A DNA stretch of 64,000 nucleotides, taken from the NCBI RefSeq assembly GCF_900129235.1, contig NZ_FQUV01000002.1, positions 310,001-374,000 on the forward strand, given 5' to 3'. Every line of letters begins with the position of its first letter. Within the stretch, counting starts at the first letter, position 1. The notes beneath the pieces were generated by a model, which saw only the letters and a program-made list of their open reading frames with translations, searched no databases and was not told the origin of the DNA. Below are positions 53,612 through 62,475 of this stretch, piece after piece. The stretch comes from Litoreibacter ascidiaceicola (lineage in GTDB: Bacteria > Pseudomonadota > Alphaproteobacteria > Rhodobacterales > Rhodobacteraceae). Position numbers and translations under genes: made by a program.

Positions 53612-54475
53612 TCAGGCTTTGTTGCCAAGGGTCGCCGCGATCAACTCGTCGAGACCTTCGGGCGTGGTGACCTTTCCCAGATCGGTGTGAGAAACCTTGA
53701 TCCCGAAATTATCGGCCATCGCACGGTAGCGCGGCTCTCTTTGCGAAATGGCGCGGGCATAGGTGAAGGTCATGAAATCGTTCGGATTAACCTCTTCCTC
53801 GGCGCATTTGTGATTGTCCAAATACTCTTGCCACAACTCCTTCAGGAACTCCGGACGGTAACACATCGGTTTCGGTGCGCGTTTAAAGCGACGCACCAGT
53901 TCCGCCTCATGGTCGTTAGAGCCTTCAATCCAGACCATGAGATGGTTCTTGGAAAGCTCGGCCAGCAACGGGTCTTCAGGATTGAAGGGATCAACAACCT
54001 CGCAGGTTGAGCCACCACTGTCGCACACGAAATTGCTATATCCATAAAGGTCCTTGGCGCGGTCGATGAAATGCGCCGTGTCATACAGGGCCGCGACTTC
54101 GGCGCGGTGATGCTGTGCCTGACGCTTTTGATATTCTGCGAAGCTGAGGCCGCCCAAGTCAGGGTTGCCGGGCTTGCCCAGATAAGTTGACAAGGGCGAC
54201 AAGTCTTCAAAGGTCAGGTTCGACGCAATATAGATGCTGTCCGACCGCAGAAGCTCCGCCAGAAACGGATCCTGCATCGCGCGGCGTTTGAAGTTGTCAG
54301 TGATGTATTCGCCCATATAGCGTGTGCCGATGCGGTAATCAGCGCTATAGTGAAACCAGTCGCCGGAGGCGCGCAACATGTTGGATATATGCGTTTTTCC
54401 AAGGCCGGACATGCCGAAGAACAGCACTTTCTTTCCGTCGGCTTGCAGCCAGTCCTGGCCAGAATTATAGATCAT
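53612..54475 (-). CDS. P-loop ATPase, unknown function, next to metA
   Basis: Cytoplasmic protein of 287 residues with a Walker A motif FGMSGLGKTH at about 20-29, so it binds ATP or GTP. The rest (for example VLFFGMSGLGKTHISNML, DSGGSTCEVVDPF) does not show a family I recognise; it has a kinase-like P-loop fold. AAGGAG lies 9 nt before the ATG, and the longer frame to 54517 is not used. It ends 41 nt before metA on the same strand and may be co-transcribed with it; function unknown. Confidence 0.75.
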   Translation of the reverse strand: MIYNSGQDWLQADGKKVLFFGMSGLGKTHISNMLRASGDWFHYSADYRIGTRYMGEYITDNFKRRAMQDPFLAELLRSDSIYIASNLTFEDLSPLSTYLGKPGNPDLGGLSFAEYQKRQAQHHRAEVAALYDTAHFIDRAKDLYGYSNFVCDSGGSTCEVVDPFNPEDPLLAELSKNHLMVWIEGSNDHEAELVRRFKRAPKPMCYRPEFLKELWQEYLDNHKCAEEEVNPNDFMTFTYARAISQREPRYRAMADNFGIKVSHTDLGKVTTPEGLDELIAATLGNKA

Positions 54476-54528
54476 GCGCGTCGCTCCTTGTCCTCGCGCA
54501 AATAGGTAGCGGGGCAAACGCGCGCTTG

Positions 54529-55440
54529 CTAGGGGGCTTTGCGGAAAAACGCCAAGATGCGGCCATCCAACACCAGCAGACCCAAGGCAAGAAGTGCAAA
54601 GCCGGCATAGGCTCTAGGAGCTAGTTCCTCACCCAGCACAACTGCGCCGAGTATGATCGCCACGGGCGCGACAAGCAGTGTGCAAATCATCAGATTACCG
54701 CTGCCTGCCATCGCGAGGATACGGTAATAAAGCAGGTAGGCGCATGCCGTGGCGATAACTGCGTAATACCCGATGGCCCCCCAAGCCGTGGCACTGAGTT
54801 GGAACGATGGTGTGCCGTCCACCGCAATCGCCAAAGGCACCATGACAAGGGCGGATCCGGTCAGCATTCCGGCAGACGCCACTTGTGGCCGTAAACCTGA
54901 GAGCATCCGTCGCGCCCAAGCGCCAGCAAACGCGTATGACAAAGTTCCAGCCAAAACAGCAAGTTGCGCGGTGGAGCGAATGTCAAAATTCGCCAAGTTC
55001 TCTAGCCCGATTGCAGTCGCCACGCCAAAGAACCCGAGGACGACGCCCACGGCACGGTTCAGCGTCAGGCGCTCATCAGCAAAAACGACGGAGGCCACGA
55101 CCACACCGAAAATTGCAGTGGTGGCGTTCAGGATGGAGGTAAGCCCGGTCTCGATATGCAGCTGTCCCCACGCCATAAGCACGAAGGGAATGACATTGTT
55201 CAGCAATCCCATGACCAGAAAGGCCGCCCAAATCCTCAAGCTTCGCGGCACGGGGAGCTTGCGGAGCAGGATATAGGCCCAAAGCACCAACATCGCCCAA
55301 AACACCCGATGTGCGACAGCGGTCATGACCGGAATTTCATTCAGCGCAAGGCGTATGGACAGGAACGAGCCGCCCCAGATGACGGCAAGTAGCGCCATCT
55401 CGACCCATGCTTGGCCGGACATTGTTTTTTGAGCGTTCAT
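54529..55440 (-). CDS. EamA/DMT family transporter (10 TM)
   Basis: Inner-membrane transporter of 303 residues with ten hydrophobic segments in two EamA halves (about 12-140 and 155-290). The internal repeat is visible as NAPLA-type segments at the second half (GTLSYAFAGAWARRML and AWGAIGYYAVIATACAYLLYY). Substrate unknown; metabolite or amino-acid export is typical. It lies 53 bp from the ATPase gene with the same orientation. Confidence 0.88.
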   Translation of the reverse strand: MNAQKTMSGQAWVEMALLAVIWGGSFLSIRLALNEIPVMTAVAHRVFWAMLVLWAYILLRKLPVPRSLRIWAAFLVMGLLNNVIPFVLMAWGQLHIETGLTSILNATTAIFGVVVASVVFADERLTLNRAVGVVLGFFGVATAIGLENLANFDIRSTAQLAVLAGTLSYAFAGAWARRMLSGLRPQVASAGMLTGSALVMVPLAIAVDGTPSFQLSATAWGAIGYYAVIATACAYLLYYRILAMAGSGNLMICTLLVAPVAIILGAVVLGEELAPRAYAGFALLALGLLVLDGRILAFFRKAP

Positions 55441-55494
55441 ATTGTGCCTTTTGCGCGAATTGGCCGGTCAGGGCGACCCGAAGTATGCGCAATA

Positions 55495-55528
55495 AAAAGG
55501 GCCCAAACTCATGAGTTTGGACCCTTTT
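55495..55528 (-). terminator. Rho-independent terminator of the FadL-type gene
   Basis: AAAAGGG(C)CCAAACTC and GAGTTTGG(A)CCCTTTT pair over 17 bp with one mismatch around the centre of ATGAGT, and on the minus strand the stem is followed by TTTTTATT. It lies 18 bp after the fadL-like stop; the reverse side also has a T-run. Confidence 0.85.
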
Positions 55529-55546
55529 CTAGAGTAATATGAAAGC

Positions 55547-56671
55547 CTAGAACTTGTAGGCGATCTTCAGGCCGGCGGATACAGCGCTGTTGCCCGTGAA
55601 ATTGGCTCGTGCAACGTCTGGAGTGCCTGTCTCAGGTCGTGCATCACCTAGCTTGGTGTAACGAATGCCACCCGAGATTTCGACCGCGTCCATGGTGTAT
55701 TTGCCACCAATAGTGATCGCCTTGGAGCCATTTGTCGGGGCAAGTGGCGATACTAGGTCGTCGTCACCCTTGGAATTTTGAGTATAGGATACAAAGCCCG
55801 ACCATTGGTCGTTAAACCTGCGCCCAATACCGACCGTGAAATCCAAGCTATTTTCGAGACTGGTCAAGCTGTCACCAGGGGTAGGGCCAAGCGCCGTGTC
55901 AAAAAATGCGGGCGAAACAATTACCTGACTATGTCTTGCGTAGCGGATGCTCCCGAAGAGCAAGGTGTCTTTGGCGATACCGGTTTGGAAGTCAAGATTG
56001 ATGCTTTCCGGTGCAACGACTTCTGTCGACCCCGGAGCGGCAACAGGCGCCCCGCCGATAGTTTCTTGTGTCGCTAAATTGTGCGTGATTTTCGAATTAT
56101 AGGTCAATGCCACACGAAGTGCGATGTCGGGGCGTTCATATGCGCCGCCGACAAGGAAGCCAAAAGCACCATCGCTGGCAAATTCAGCGTTGTATCCGTT
56201 AAGTCCAGCATACGCCAAACCGCCGAGCGTAACACCGGCAGAAATCTCTTGATAGCGTATGCCACCATGCACCGAGAAATTCTCGTTGAACTTGTAGCGA
56301 CCGATACCAGTGACTGCGTAGCTGTCTACAATAGCGCGTGTTCCGCCTAGCATCGTTGTCGCCGAAGAACCCGGGTAGGTAACATCGGAACCGTAAGGTT
56401 CGTCAACAATCAGGGCGAACGAAATCTTGTCGTTAAAATCATACTTCAAGGCAACGCCTGCAGTCAGGTAGTTGCTAGCCACGCTGCTGATCGAGTTGGT
56501 AAGAACATCCGTGCCACCGACGCTCGGCTTCGTATATCCGAAGCTCAACTCGACGCGATTGCCTTGCTCAAAAATGATGCCAATCGGTTGACCGGAACGG
56601 TCGAGACCGCCCGCCGAAACGATGGATGTGCTTGCAGCGAGTATTGCTGCGGCGCTTACGAAGTTCTTCAT
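55547..56671 (-). CDS. OmpP1/FadL family outer-membrane porin
   Basis: Outer-membrane beta-barrel of 374 residues of the FadL/OmpP1 type, which carry hydrophobic compounds such as long-chain fatty acids. A signal peptide (about 1-21) is followed by the FadL-like N-terminal hatch sequence and alternating beta-strands ending in Tyr-Lys-Phe (AYKF), the C-terminal signature of barrel insertion. GGGGAGGAAACC precedes the ATG. Upstream is a promoter-like TTGACG and a perfect dyad; the actual substrate is unknown. Confidence 0.88.
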   Translation of the reverse strand: MKNFVSAAAILAASTSIVSAGGLDRSGQPIGIIFEQGNRVELSFGYTKPSVGGTDVLTNSISSVASNYLTAGVALKYDFNDKISFALIVDEPYGSDVTYPGSSATTMLGGTRAIVDSYAVTGIGRYKFNENFSVHGGIRYQEISAGVTLGGLAYAGLNGYNAEFASDGAFGFLVGGAYERPDIALRVALTYNSKITHNLATQETIGGAPVAAPGSTEVVAPESINLDFQTGIAKDTLLFGSIRYARHSQVIVSPAFFDTALGPTPGDSLTSLENSLDFTVGIGRRFNDQWSGFVSYTQNSKGDDDLVSPLAPTNGSKAITIGGKYTMDAVEISGGIRYTKLGDARPETGTPDVARANFTGNSAVSAGLKIAYKF

Positions 56672-56740
56672 GGTTTCCTCCCCGAAACACTTGAATATGA
56701 CTTTAACCCACCCTAGGGGCGACATTCCGCTCACGTCAAT

Positions 56741-56759
56741 TTGTGACCCAGCGTCACAA
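56741..56759. promoter_or_regulatory. Inverted repeat operator upstream of the FadL-type gene
   Basis: TTGTGAC-CCAGC-GTCACAA is a perfect 7-5-7 dyad just upstream of a TTGACG box (on the minus strand) and about 70 bp before the start codon. It resembles a CRP half-site pair but with a 7-nt spacer between TGTGA and TCACA. Confidence 0.5.
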
Positions 56760-56821
56760 CCATTTTGCCTGCAGAATTTGCGGCGCGGTCCCTCAGACGT
56801 GGCCAAAAGCGCACATTTCCC

Positions 56822-57709
56822 CTAGGTCAACGCCCTGTTGCGCCGCGCCTCTGCGGCGATATTCAGGTAGTTGGCACCAAAAATAATTGCTGCTCCGACG
56901 AAGACCCAAATATCGACCGTTTCCGAAAAGAAGGCGATTCCCAACATCGCAACAAGCGGCAGACGGGCGAAATCCATCGGCATAACGATGACCGCAGGGG
57001 CGTGCTTTAGCGCGGTCGTTAGGCAGAAATGCGCACCCAGTCCGGTAACAGAAACAAGCGCGACCCAAGGCAGCAGCTTCACGGAAGGAACAGTGATCTG
57101 ACCATCCCAACCCGCAGTAACAAGCCCGAAAACGGCCTGCATAAGCGCCAGCCAAAACAAGATGCAGGTGATTGACTCGTGCCGCGTCAAACGCTTCGTT
57201 GCAATAGCGGAGCCCGCAAACCCGATCGCAGCCCCTGATGCCAGCAAGGAGCCTAACTCGATATGGCTCAAATCCGGACGCGCGACGACCAGCACACCGA
57301 TGAAGCCAAGGATCGCGACAAATATCCTGAGCGGGGTCAGGCGCTCTGACAGAAATAACGGGGCCAACAAGGCCACCCAGATCGGAGAGGTGAATTCAAG
57401 CGCCACCACCTGTGCCAGCGGGATCATCGTGATCGCGGCAAACCACATGTTCTGGCCTGCAAAATGCGACAGGTTCCGGATTGTATGAAGGCGAATACTG
57501 CGGGCGTTTATCTGATTAAGCGTTCCTGCGAACGCAGCAATGGCCAAGACCAAGACCAACGAGATTATCGAGCGGTAGGTCATCAGCTCGAACGTATCAA
57601 GCTCCGCAGTGACTTTACGCCCGGCGACGGCCATAGCCGAAAACGACACAATCGCACCCGTCATCCACAGGGCAGCCAAACGCATATCTGAGCGGGGTAA
57701 AATCGTCAT
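56822..57709 (-). CDS. EamA/DMT family transporter
   Basis: Second ten-helix EamA exporter in this region, 295 residues. Helices pair into two repeats (about 10-135 and 150-280). The start is uncertain between ATG 57709 and 57685; neither has a clear ribosome-binding site, and the longer frame to 57787 is less likely. Substrate unknown. It converges on nothing: the TRAP dctP gene lies upstream in the same direction. Confidence 0.85.
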   Translation of the reverse strand: MTILPRSDMRLAALWMTGAIVSFSAMAVAGRKVTAELDTFELMTYRSIISLVLVLAIAAFAGTLNQINARSIRLHTIRNLSHFAGQNMWFAAITMIPLAQVVALEFTSPIWVALLAPLFLSERLTPLRIFVAILGFIGVLVVARPDLSHIELGSLLASGAAIGFAGSAIATKRLTRHESITCILFWLALMQAVFGLVTAGWDGQITVPSVKLLPWVALVSVTGLGAHFCLTTALKHAPAVIVMPMDFARLPLVAMLGIAFFSETVDIWVFVGAAIIFGANYLNIAAEARRNRALT

Positions 57710-57772
57710 CCCGACTGCAAAGCTGCTTCCGGAAGAATGGTCAAGCCGAATTGCAATGGAGGAGGGGAAGAC

Positions 57773-57800
57773 GAGCGGGCCAGTCACGCAGCCCGCTCGA
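57773..57800. terminator. Hairpin after dctP, possible terminator
   Basis: CGAGCGGGC and GCCCGCTCG are a perfect 9-bp stem around a 10-nt loop. It starts 12 bp after the dctP stop. On the minus strand it is followed by TCTTCCCC, so termination would be weak. Confidence 0.4.
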
Positions 57801-57811
57801 AGGTTTTACAC

Positions 57812-58852
57812 TTAATAACGGTAAGGAACGCCCGCCTTTTGCATCGTGTCACGGTATTTTTTGAAAATCTCGATGACACGGGCTGACCGCTCGTTGCGCG
57901 ACGCCAGTTCGTCCCAGAAGCCAGCCGCATCGCCGACAACGGTTTCCCATTCCTCGGCAGGGATGGTCGACAGCTCCAACTTGTCACCATTGACCCGCAG
58001 GTCGGCTTCGCCACCCCAGTACCAAACCTGACGATAGTAGTGCGACTGGTCCATCGACATTTTGAACAGCTCTTGCAGATGCGGTGGCACCTTGGCCCAA
58101 CTGTCGCTGTTGGCAAAATACGACCCGCACCACGCGCCGGTCACGTTGTTCAGCAGCGCATATTTGCAGATATCCGCCCAGCCGACTTCATAGGCCTCGG
58201 TAAAGCCGCACCATGCAACACCGTCCAGCTCGCCGGTTTGAAGTGCGACTTCCACGTCTTCCCACGGTACCGTGACAGGGATCATACCATAGCGCGACAG
58301 AAAGCGACCTGCGGTCGGCACGCCGAACACACGCAGCCCGCGCATGTCATCAAGAGATTCAATCTTCTTTTCGGTGGTGAAGATGTGCAGCGGATCCCAC
58401 GCACCGGCCCCCAGCCACTCGACACCTTCAATGTCGTCATAGGCTTCCTGCCAGATTTCGTTCAGACCGTAGCGGTTGAACAGCACAGGCAGGTCAAGGC
58501 TGTAGCGCGAAGAGAACGGGAAGTAGCCGCCAAAGTCGGAGATATCCGCAGGCGACGCCATGGTCGCATCGTCCGATTGCACCGCGTCGAGTGTGCCGTT
58601 TTGCAAGGCACGAAATAACTCGCCCGTTGGCACCAGTTGGTCTGCGTAAAACAGCTCGATCTCCATCTCGCCATTGGCCGCCTTGTTGAACGCCTCGATC
58701 TGCGGCTTGATCACATGGGCCCCAAGAGGCGCGCCGGAGTAGGTTTGTAACCGCCACTTAATAGGGGCTTGCGCTTTGACCACGCTCGGAGCGGCAAGGG
58801 CGGCTGCGCCACCTATCGTCGCTGTCGTCAGGAACTTACGTCTGGAAGTCAT
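57812..58852 (-). CDS. dctP: TRAP transporter substrate-binding protein DctP
   Basis: Periplasmic receptor of 346 residues that delivers an organic acid (or similar) to the TRAP permease. A twin-arginine signal (SRRKFLTTA, then AALAAPSVVKA) marks Tat export. The body has the TRAP-SBP fold with VPTGELFRALQNGTLDAVQSDD and ELDGVAWCGFTEAYEVGWAD; these segments resemble the TakP-like branch that binds 2-oxo acids, but the ligand is not certain. dctM follows its reading direction upstream: the operon order is dctQ, dctM, dctP. Confidence 0.9.
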   Translation of the reverse strand: MTSRRKFLTTATIGGAAALAAPSVVKAQAPIKWRLQTYSGAPLGAHVIKPQIEAFNKAANGEMEIELFYADQLVPTGELFRALQNGTLDAVQSDDATMASPADISDFGGYFPFSSRYSLDLPVLFNRYGLNEIWQEAYDDIEGVEWLGAGAWDPLHIFTTEKKIESLDDMRGLRVFGVPTAGRFLSRYGMIPVTVPWEDVEVALQTGELDGVAWCGFTEAYEVGWADICKYALLNNVTGAWCGSYFANSDSWAKVPPHLQELFKMSMDQSHYYRQVWYWGGEADLRVNGDKLELSTIPAEEWETVVGDAAGFWDELASRNERSARVIEIFKKYRDTMQKAGVPYRY

Positions 58853-58921
58853 AGTACTCTCCTTGTTTGACCTTGCTCAGGGGTCGTTTGCAAAAATGGA
58901 CTGCCTCTCGAATTGGGTTTG

Positions 58922-60247
58922 TTATTTTCCGTACACGTAGTTGGGGAGCCACATGGCAATCTGCGGGAACACCATGATCAGGATGAGGGACCCCAGCATC
59001 ACCAAGACAAAGGGAATGATGGAGGAATAAATGTCTTTGATCCCGATCTCCGGCGGCGCCATCGCCCGCATCAAGAACAGGTTGTAGCCGAAGGGCGGCG
59101 TCATATAGGCGATCTGCGTGGTGATGGTGTAAAGCACGCCGTACCAGATCAGATCGAACCCCAGCACCTTGACCAACGGCACATATAGCGGTGCCACGAT
59201 GACCAGCATGGCTGTGTCATCAAGGAAGGTCCCCATCAGCAGGAACGACAACTGCATCAGGATCAAGATTACCCAAGGGTCGAGGCCAAGTTGTTCGGTA
59301 AACAGGTTGTCGATAGCCTTTACGGCACCCAAGCCGTCAAACACAGCGCCAAAGCCCAAAGCAGCCAGCACGATCCACATGAACATGCACGAAATCGCCA
59401 AAGTCATGCGGGTTGAGGTCTCGAACACCTCGCGTGTCATCCGGCCTTTCAGCACCGCTGCAATGAAGGCCGCCAGCGCGCCGATGGCGGAGCTTTCGAC
59501 AAGACTTGTCCAGCCATTCAGGAACGGCACCATCATGGACGCAAAAATCGTCAGCGGAAGCAGGCCGGACCTCAACAGACGTATCTTCTCTGCCCGCGGC
59601 ACGCTGCTCACGTCTTCTTCGCTAAGGGCAGGGCCAAGTTCTGGTTGAATGCGGCAACGAATGTAGATGTAGAGGATAAACAGCCCCGCCATCATCAATC
59701 CGGGAAGGATGCCCGCCAGCCAAAGCTGCCCCACCGGTTGGCGCGCGATCATTGCGTAAAGTACCAACACGACCGAGGGCGGCACCAAAATCCCTAAAGA
59801 TGATCCGGCTTGCACAACGCCGGTCACCATTCGTTTGTCATACCCCCGTTTGAGGAGTTCGGGCAAGGCAATGGTCGCCCCGATGGCCATGCCAGCCACC
59901 GACAATCCGTTCATGGCCGAGATCAGCACCATCAGCCCGATGGTGCCGATGGCCAGCCCGCCATTGATCGGCCCCATCCAGACGTGGAACATCTTGTATA
60001 GGTCATCGGCAAGGCGGCTTTCCGACAGCACGTAGCCCATGAAGATGAACATCGGCAGGGTCAGCATCGGGTACCATTTCATCACCTTCATGGCGGCGGA
60101 AAACGGAATGTCGGACCCACCGGTCCCCCACAAAGTCAGCGCCGCAATCGAGGCGATGCCACCAATCGCGCCAAACACCCGCTGTCCCGTCATCAGCATC
60201 AGCATCATCGACGAGAACATCAAAATGGCGATCAGTTCATAGGACAT
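58922..60247 (-). CDS. dctM: TRAP transporter large permease DctM
   Basis: Large membrane subunit (441 residues, about 12 hydrophobic segments) that couples sodium gradient to solute uptake. Characteristic sequences are GAIGGIASIAALTLWG, NGLSVAGMAIGATIALPELLKRGYD and SSLGILVPPSVVLVLYAM. The ATG at 60247 overlaps the dctQ stop by 1 nt (TAATG), so translation is coupled. The gap to dctP is 69 bp. Confidence 0.94.
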   Translation of the reverse strand: MSYELIAILMFSSMMLMLMTGQRVFGAIGGIASIAALTLWGTGGSDIPFSAAMKVMKWYPMLTLPMFIFMGYVLSESRLADDLYKMFHVWMGPINGGLAIGTIGLMVLISAMNGLSVAGMAIGATIALPELLKRGYDKRMVTGVVQAGSSLGILVPPSVVLVLYAMIARQPVGQLWLAGILPGLMMAGLFILYIYIRCRIQPELGPALSEEDVSSVPRAEKIRLLRSGLLPLTIFASMMVPFLNGWTSLVESSAIGALAAFIAAVLKGRMTREVFETSTRMTLAISCMFMWIVLAALGFGAVFDGLGAVKAIDNLFTEQLGLDPWVILILMQLSFLLMGTFLDDTAMLVIVAPLYVPLVKVLGFDLIWYGVLYTITTQIAYMTPPFGYNLFLMRAMAPPEIGIKDIYSSIIPFVLVMLGSLILIMVFPQIAMWLPNYVYGK

Positions 60248-60756
60248 TAAAGCTCGACCTCGCGGAGTTTTGCGATGTCTTTGATCAGCTCGGAAACCGC
60301 TTGAAGTAACATCATGAAAATGCCGAAGCACATGACAGTTTTGACCGGCCACAGCAGGGGCCGCCAAAGGGTGGGCGCGCGTTCGTTATATTCAAGGGAA
60401 TAACGCGTGGAATCGATCCCGCCATAAAGCAGCACCCCCAGATAGAAGATCAGCAGCAGCACGGTGAAGCTGTCGACCCACGCCTTCTTGCGGTCGGACC
60501 ATTCGCCATAAAACAGGTCCATCCGCACGTTTGATCCCATCTGGATAGAGTAGGGGCCGCCGACCAGATAATAGGCCACCAATGCAAACTGGGCCATTTC
60601 CAGTGTCCAGTATGACGGGACGACGAACATCTGTTTGGAAATTGTCGACCACAGCAAAATCGCGATCATCGCGAACAGGCTATACATCATGATCCGACCG
60701 AGGACGTAGTTCACTCGGTCGACAACGCGCACGTAGGTCGTGGCAATTTTCAGCAT
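60247..60756 (-). CDS. dctQ: TRAP transporter small permease DctQ
   Basis: Small membrane subunit of 169 residues with four hydrophobic segments, including LFAMIAILLWSTI and FTVLLLIFYLGVLLYGG. It is the first gene of the TRAP operon. The start follows a poorly defined ribosome-binding site. The 293-bp divergent region to the FGGY kinase holds the operator-like repeats. Confidence 0.9.
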   Translation of the reverse strand: MLKIATTYVRVVDRVNYVLGRIMMYSLFAMIAILLWSTISKQMFVVPSYWTLEMAQFALVAYYLVGGPYSIQMGSNVRMDLFYGEWSDRKKAWVDSFTVLLLIFYLGVLLYGGIDSTRYSLEYNERAPTLWRPLLWPVKTVMCFGIFMMLLQAVSELIKDIAKLREVEL

Positions 60757-60903
60757 GGAGCGCCGGACGGCTGTAGGACTACGACGCTCATGGAGCGATC
60801 AACCCGTTTATCTTGCTAAGTAATTTAGTCCTCGACACGCGGCATCCCCCACAAGCTACCTGCATCAACTGTAACAAGGTGTTGAAACTTGTAAACAAAT
60901 CGG

Positions 60904-60917
60904 TGACCAAATGGTCA
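60904..60917. promoter_or_regulatory. Inverted repeat between the TRAP operon and the FGGY kinase
   Basis: TGACCA-AA-TGGTCA is a perfect dyad of the kind bound by GntR-family regulators (TGGTC/GACCA half-sites). It lies 148 bp upstream of dctQ and 133 bp upstream of the kinase. Confidence 0.45.
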
Positions 60918-60941
60918 AAAATAATCAAAATATGATCAAAA
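60915..60941. repeat. Three phased TCAAAA direct repeats
   Basis: TCAAAA occurs at 60915-60920, 60925-60930 and 60936-60941, 10 and 11 bp apart, so on one face of the helix, directly after the GntR-like dyad. The array suggests cooperative binding or an intrinsically bent A-tract. The remaining part of this 293-bp gap shows only a TTGACA at 61003 without a clear -10. Confidence 0.45.
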
Positions 60942-61049
60942 ACAGAGCAGTAACGGGCAAACCTTGCATGGATTCTCTGGCTTGGAGTGATCTCCGCCGC
61001 TTGACAGGTCGGGAATTTATGGCTGGGTGGTGACGACGGAGAGGGATGT

Positions 61050-62474
61050 ATGAGACTCGCAGGACTCGATCAGGGCACGACCAGCACGCGCATATTATCA
61101 TTGTCGCCGGACGGCGTGCCTCAGGTCGTTCACGCAATCCAGCACCAGCAATTCTATCCACACGAAGGTTGGGTGGAGCATGATCCCGAAGAACTGATCG
61201 CCAACATTCGGGCCTGCATCAACGCGGTTGGTCCCATTGACGCCATCGGCATCGATAACCAAGGTGAAAGCTGCTTGGCATGGGATGCGGTGACCAAGGA
61301 AGCGCTGACGCCGGTCCTCGTCTGGCAGGACAATCGCACATCATGGCAGATCGCCGCCCTCAAAGCAGACGGCCACGAAGCCGAGGTGATGGCACGTGCC
61401 AAGTTGCCGCTCGATCCATATTTCTCCGCCAGCAAATTGGGATGGATCGTCCGAAACAGTTCAGCTGTGCAGGAGGCGATAAGGCGCGGCACCCTAAGGC
61501 TCGGGACAACAGACGCGTTTTTCCTCGATCGGCTGACGGGCCGTTTCGTCACCGACGTGACCACCGCAAGCCGCACATCGTTGATGAATCTGGAGCGGCT
61601 CGAATGGGATGAAACTCTGTGCGACTTGTTCGGCGTCCCGATGGAGTGTTTGCCGCAGATTGTTCCGACGACCGGTGATTTCGGCGCGATTGAAACGGCG
61701 CATGGACGGGTACCGGTGGCGGCCAGCGTCGTCGATCAGCAAGCGGCGCTCTACGGGTTCGGGTGTCGCACCACAGGCGACGCAAAGATCACGTTCGGCA
61801 CAGGGGCGTTCGCGTTGATGGTAACGGGCGCTGAGATCGTTAACAAACCGGAAATGGGATTGCTTCCAACGGTCGCATGGCAGTTAGACGGTGAAAAACC
61901 GGTCTTTGCTTTGGATGGCGGGGTCTACACCGCCAGTGCTGCTCTTAACTGGGCCAAGTCACTCGGATTGTTCGAGGATTTCGGCCAGATTAACGATTTC
62001 GCACGACCATCCGCACTTGAAAAAGGCCTTGTTTTCGTACCAGCGTTGGCCGGATTGGGCTGCCCACATTGGAGCCCCGATGCACGCGGCATCTGGCTGG
62101 GACTTTCCATTGACCATGGCCCTGCGCAAATGGTGCAGTCCATTCTGGAAGGTGTCGCATTAAGAGCGTCAGAGGTGGTGAGCGCCATGAACACCTGCAT
62201 CCCACTATCTGGTGCCTTGGCCATTGATGGTGGCATAAGCCAGAATCCGTACTTCACCCAATTTCTGGCGGATGTGACCAAACGGGAAATCCGGCCTGCT
62301 GCAATGCCGGAGCTGACGGGGTTAGGAACGATCGGTCTCGCGGCAGTTCCGATGGGGATCGACCTACAACCGACCTCGCAATTCGGCTCAATTCAGCCAG
62401 AGACGGGAATATCCCTTCCGGTCGAGCGATTCCACCGCGCGGTCGCGGCGTCAAAAGACTTCGTAAAAACCTAG
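61050..62474 (+). CDS. FGGY carbohydrate kinase, glycerol-kinase-like but with altered substrate loop
   Basis: Sugar/polyol kinase of 474 residues with two actin-like domains. ATP-site landmarks are LDQGTTSTR at the N-terminus and FGTGAFAL at about 249-256. Of the glycerol-binding residues of E. coli GlpK, E84 (E73 here), Y135 (Y124 in DPYFS), D245 (D229) and Q246 (Q230) are kept, but R83 is glycine (G72 in NQGES). The true substrate may therefore be another polyol. It is divergent from the TRAP operon and abuts guaA with 1 bp. Confidence 0.87.
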   Translation: MRLAGLDQGTTSTRILSLSPDGVPQVVHAIQHQQFYPHEGWVEHDPEELIANIRACINAVGPIDAIGIDNQGESCLAWDAVTKEALTPVLVWQDNRTSWQIAALKADGHEAEVMARAKLPLDPYFSASKLGWIVRNSSAVQEAIRRGTLRLGTTDAFFLDRLTGRFVTDVTTASRTSLMNLERLEWDETLCDLFGVPMECLPQIVPTTGDFGAIETAHGRVPVAASVVDQQAALYGFGCRTTGDAKITFGTGAFALMVTGAEIVNKPEMGLLPTVAWQLDGEKPVFALDGGVYTASAALNWAKSLGLFEDFGQINDFARPSALEKGLVFVPALAGLGCPHWSPDARGIWLGLSIDHGPAQMVQSILEGVALRASEVVSAMNTCIPLSGALAIDGGISQNPYFTQFLADVTKREIRPAAMPELTGLGTIGLAAVPMGIDLQPTSQFGSIQPETGISLPVERFHRAVAASKDFVKT

Positions 62475-62475
62475 C

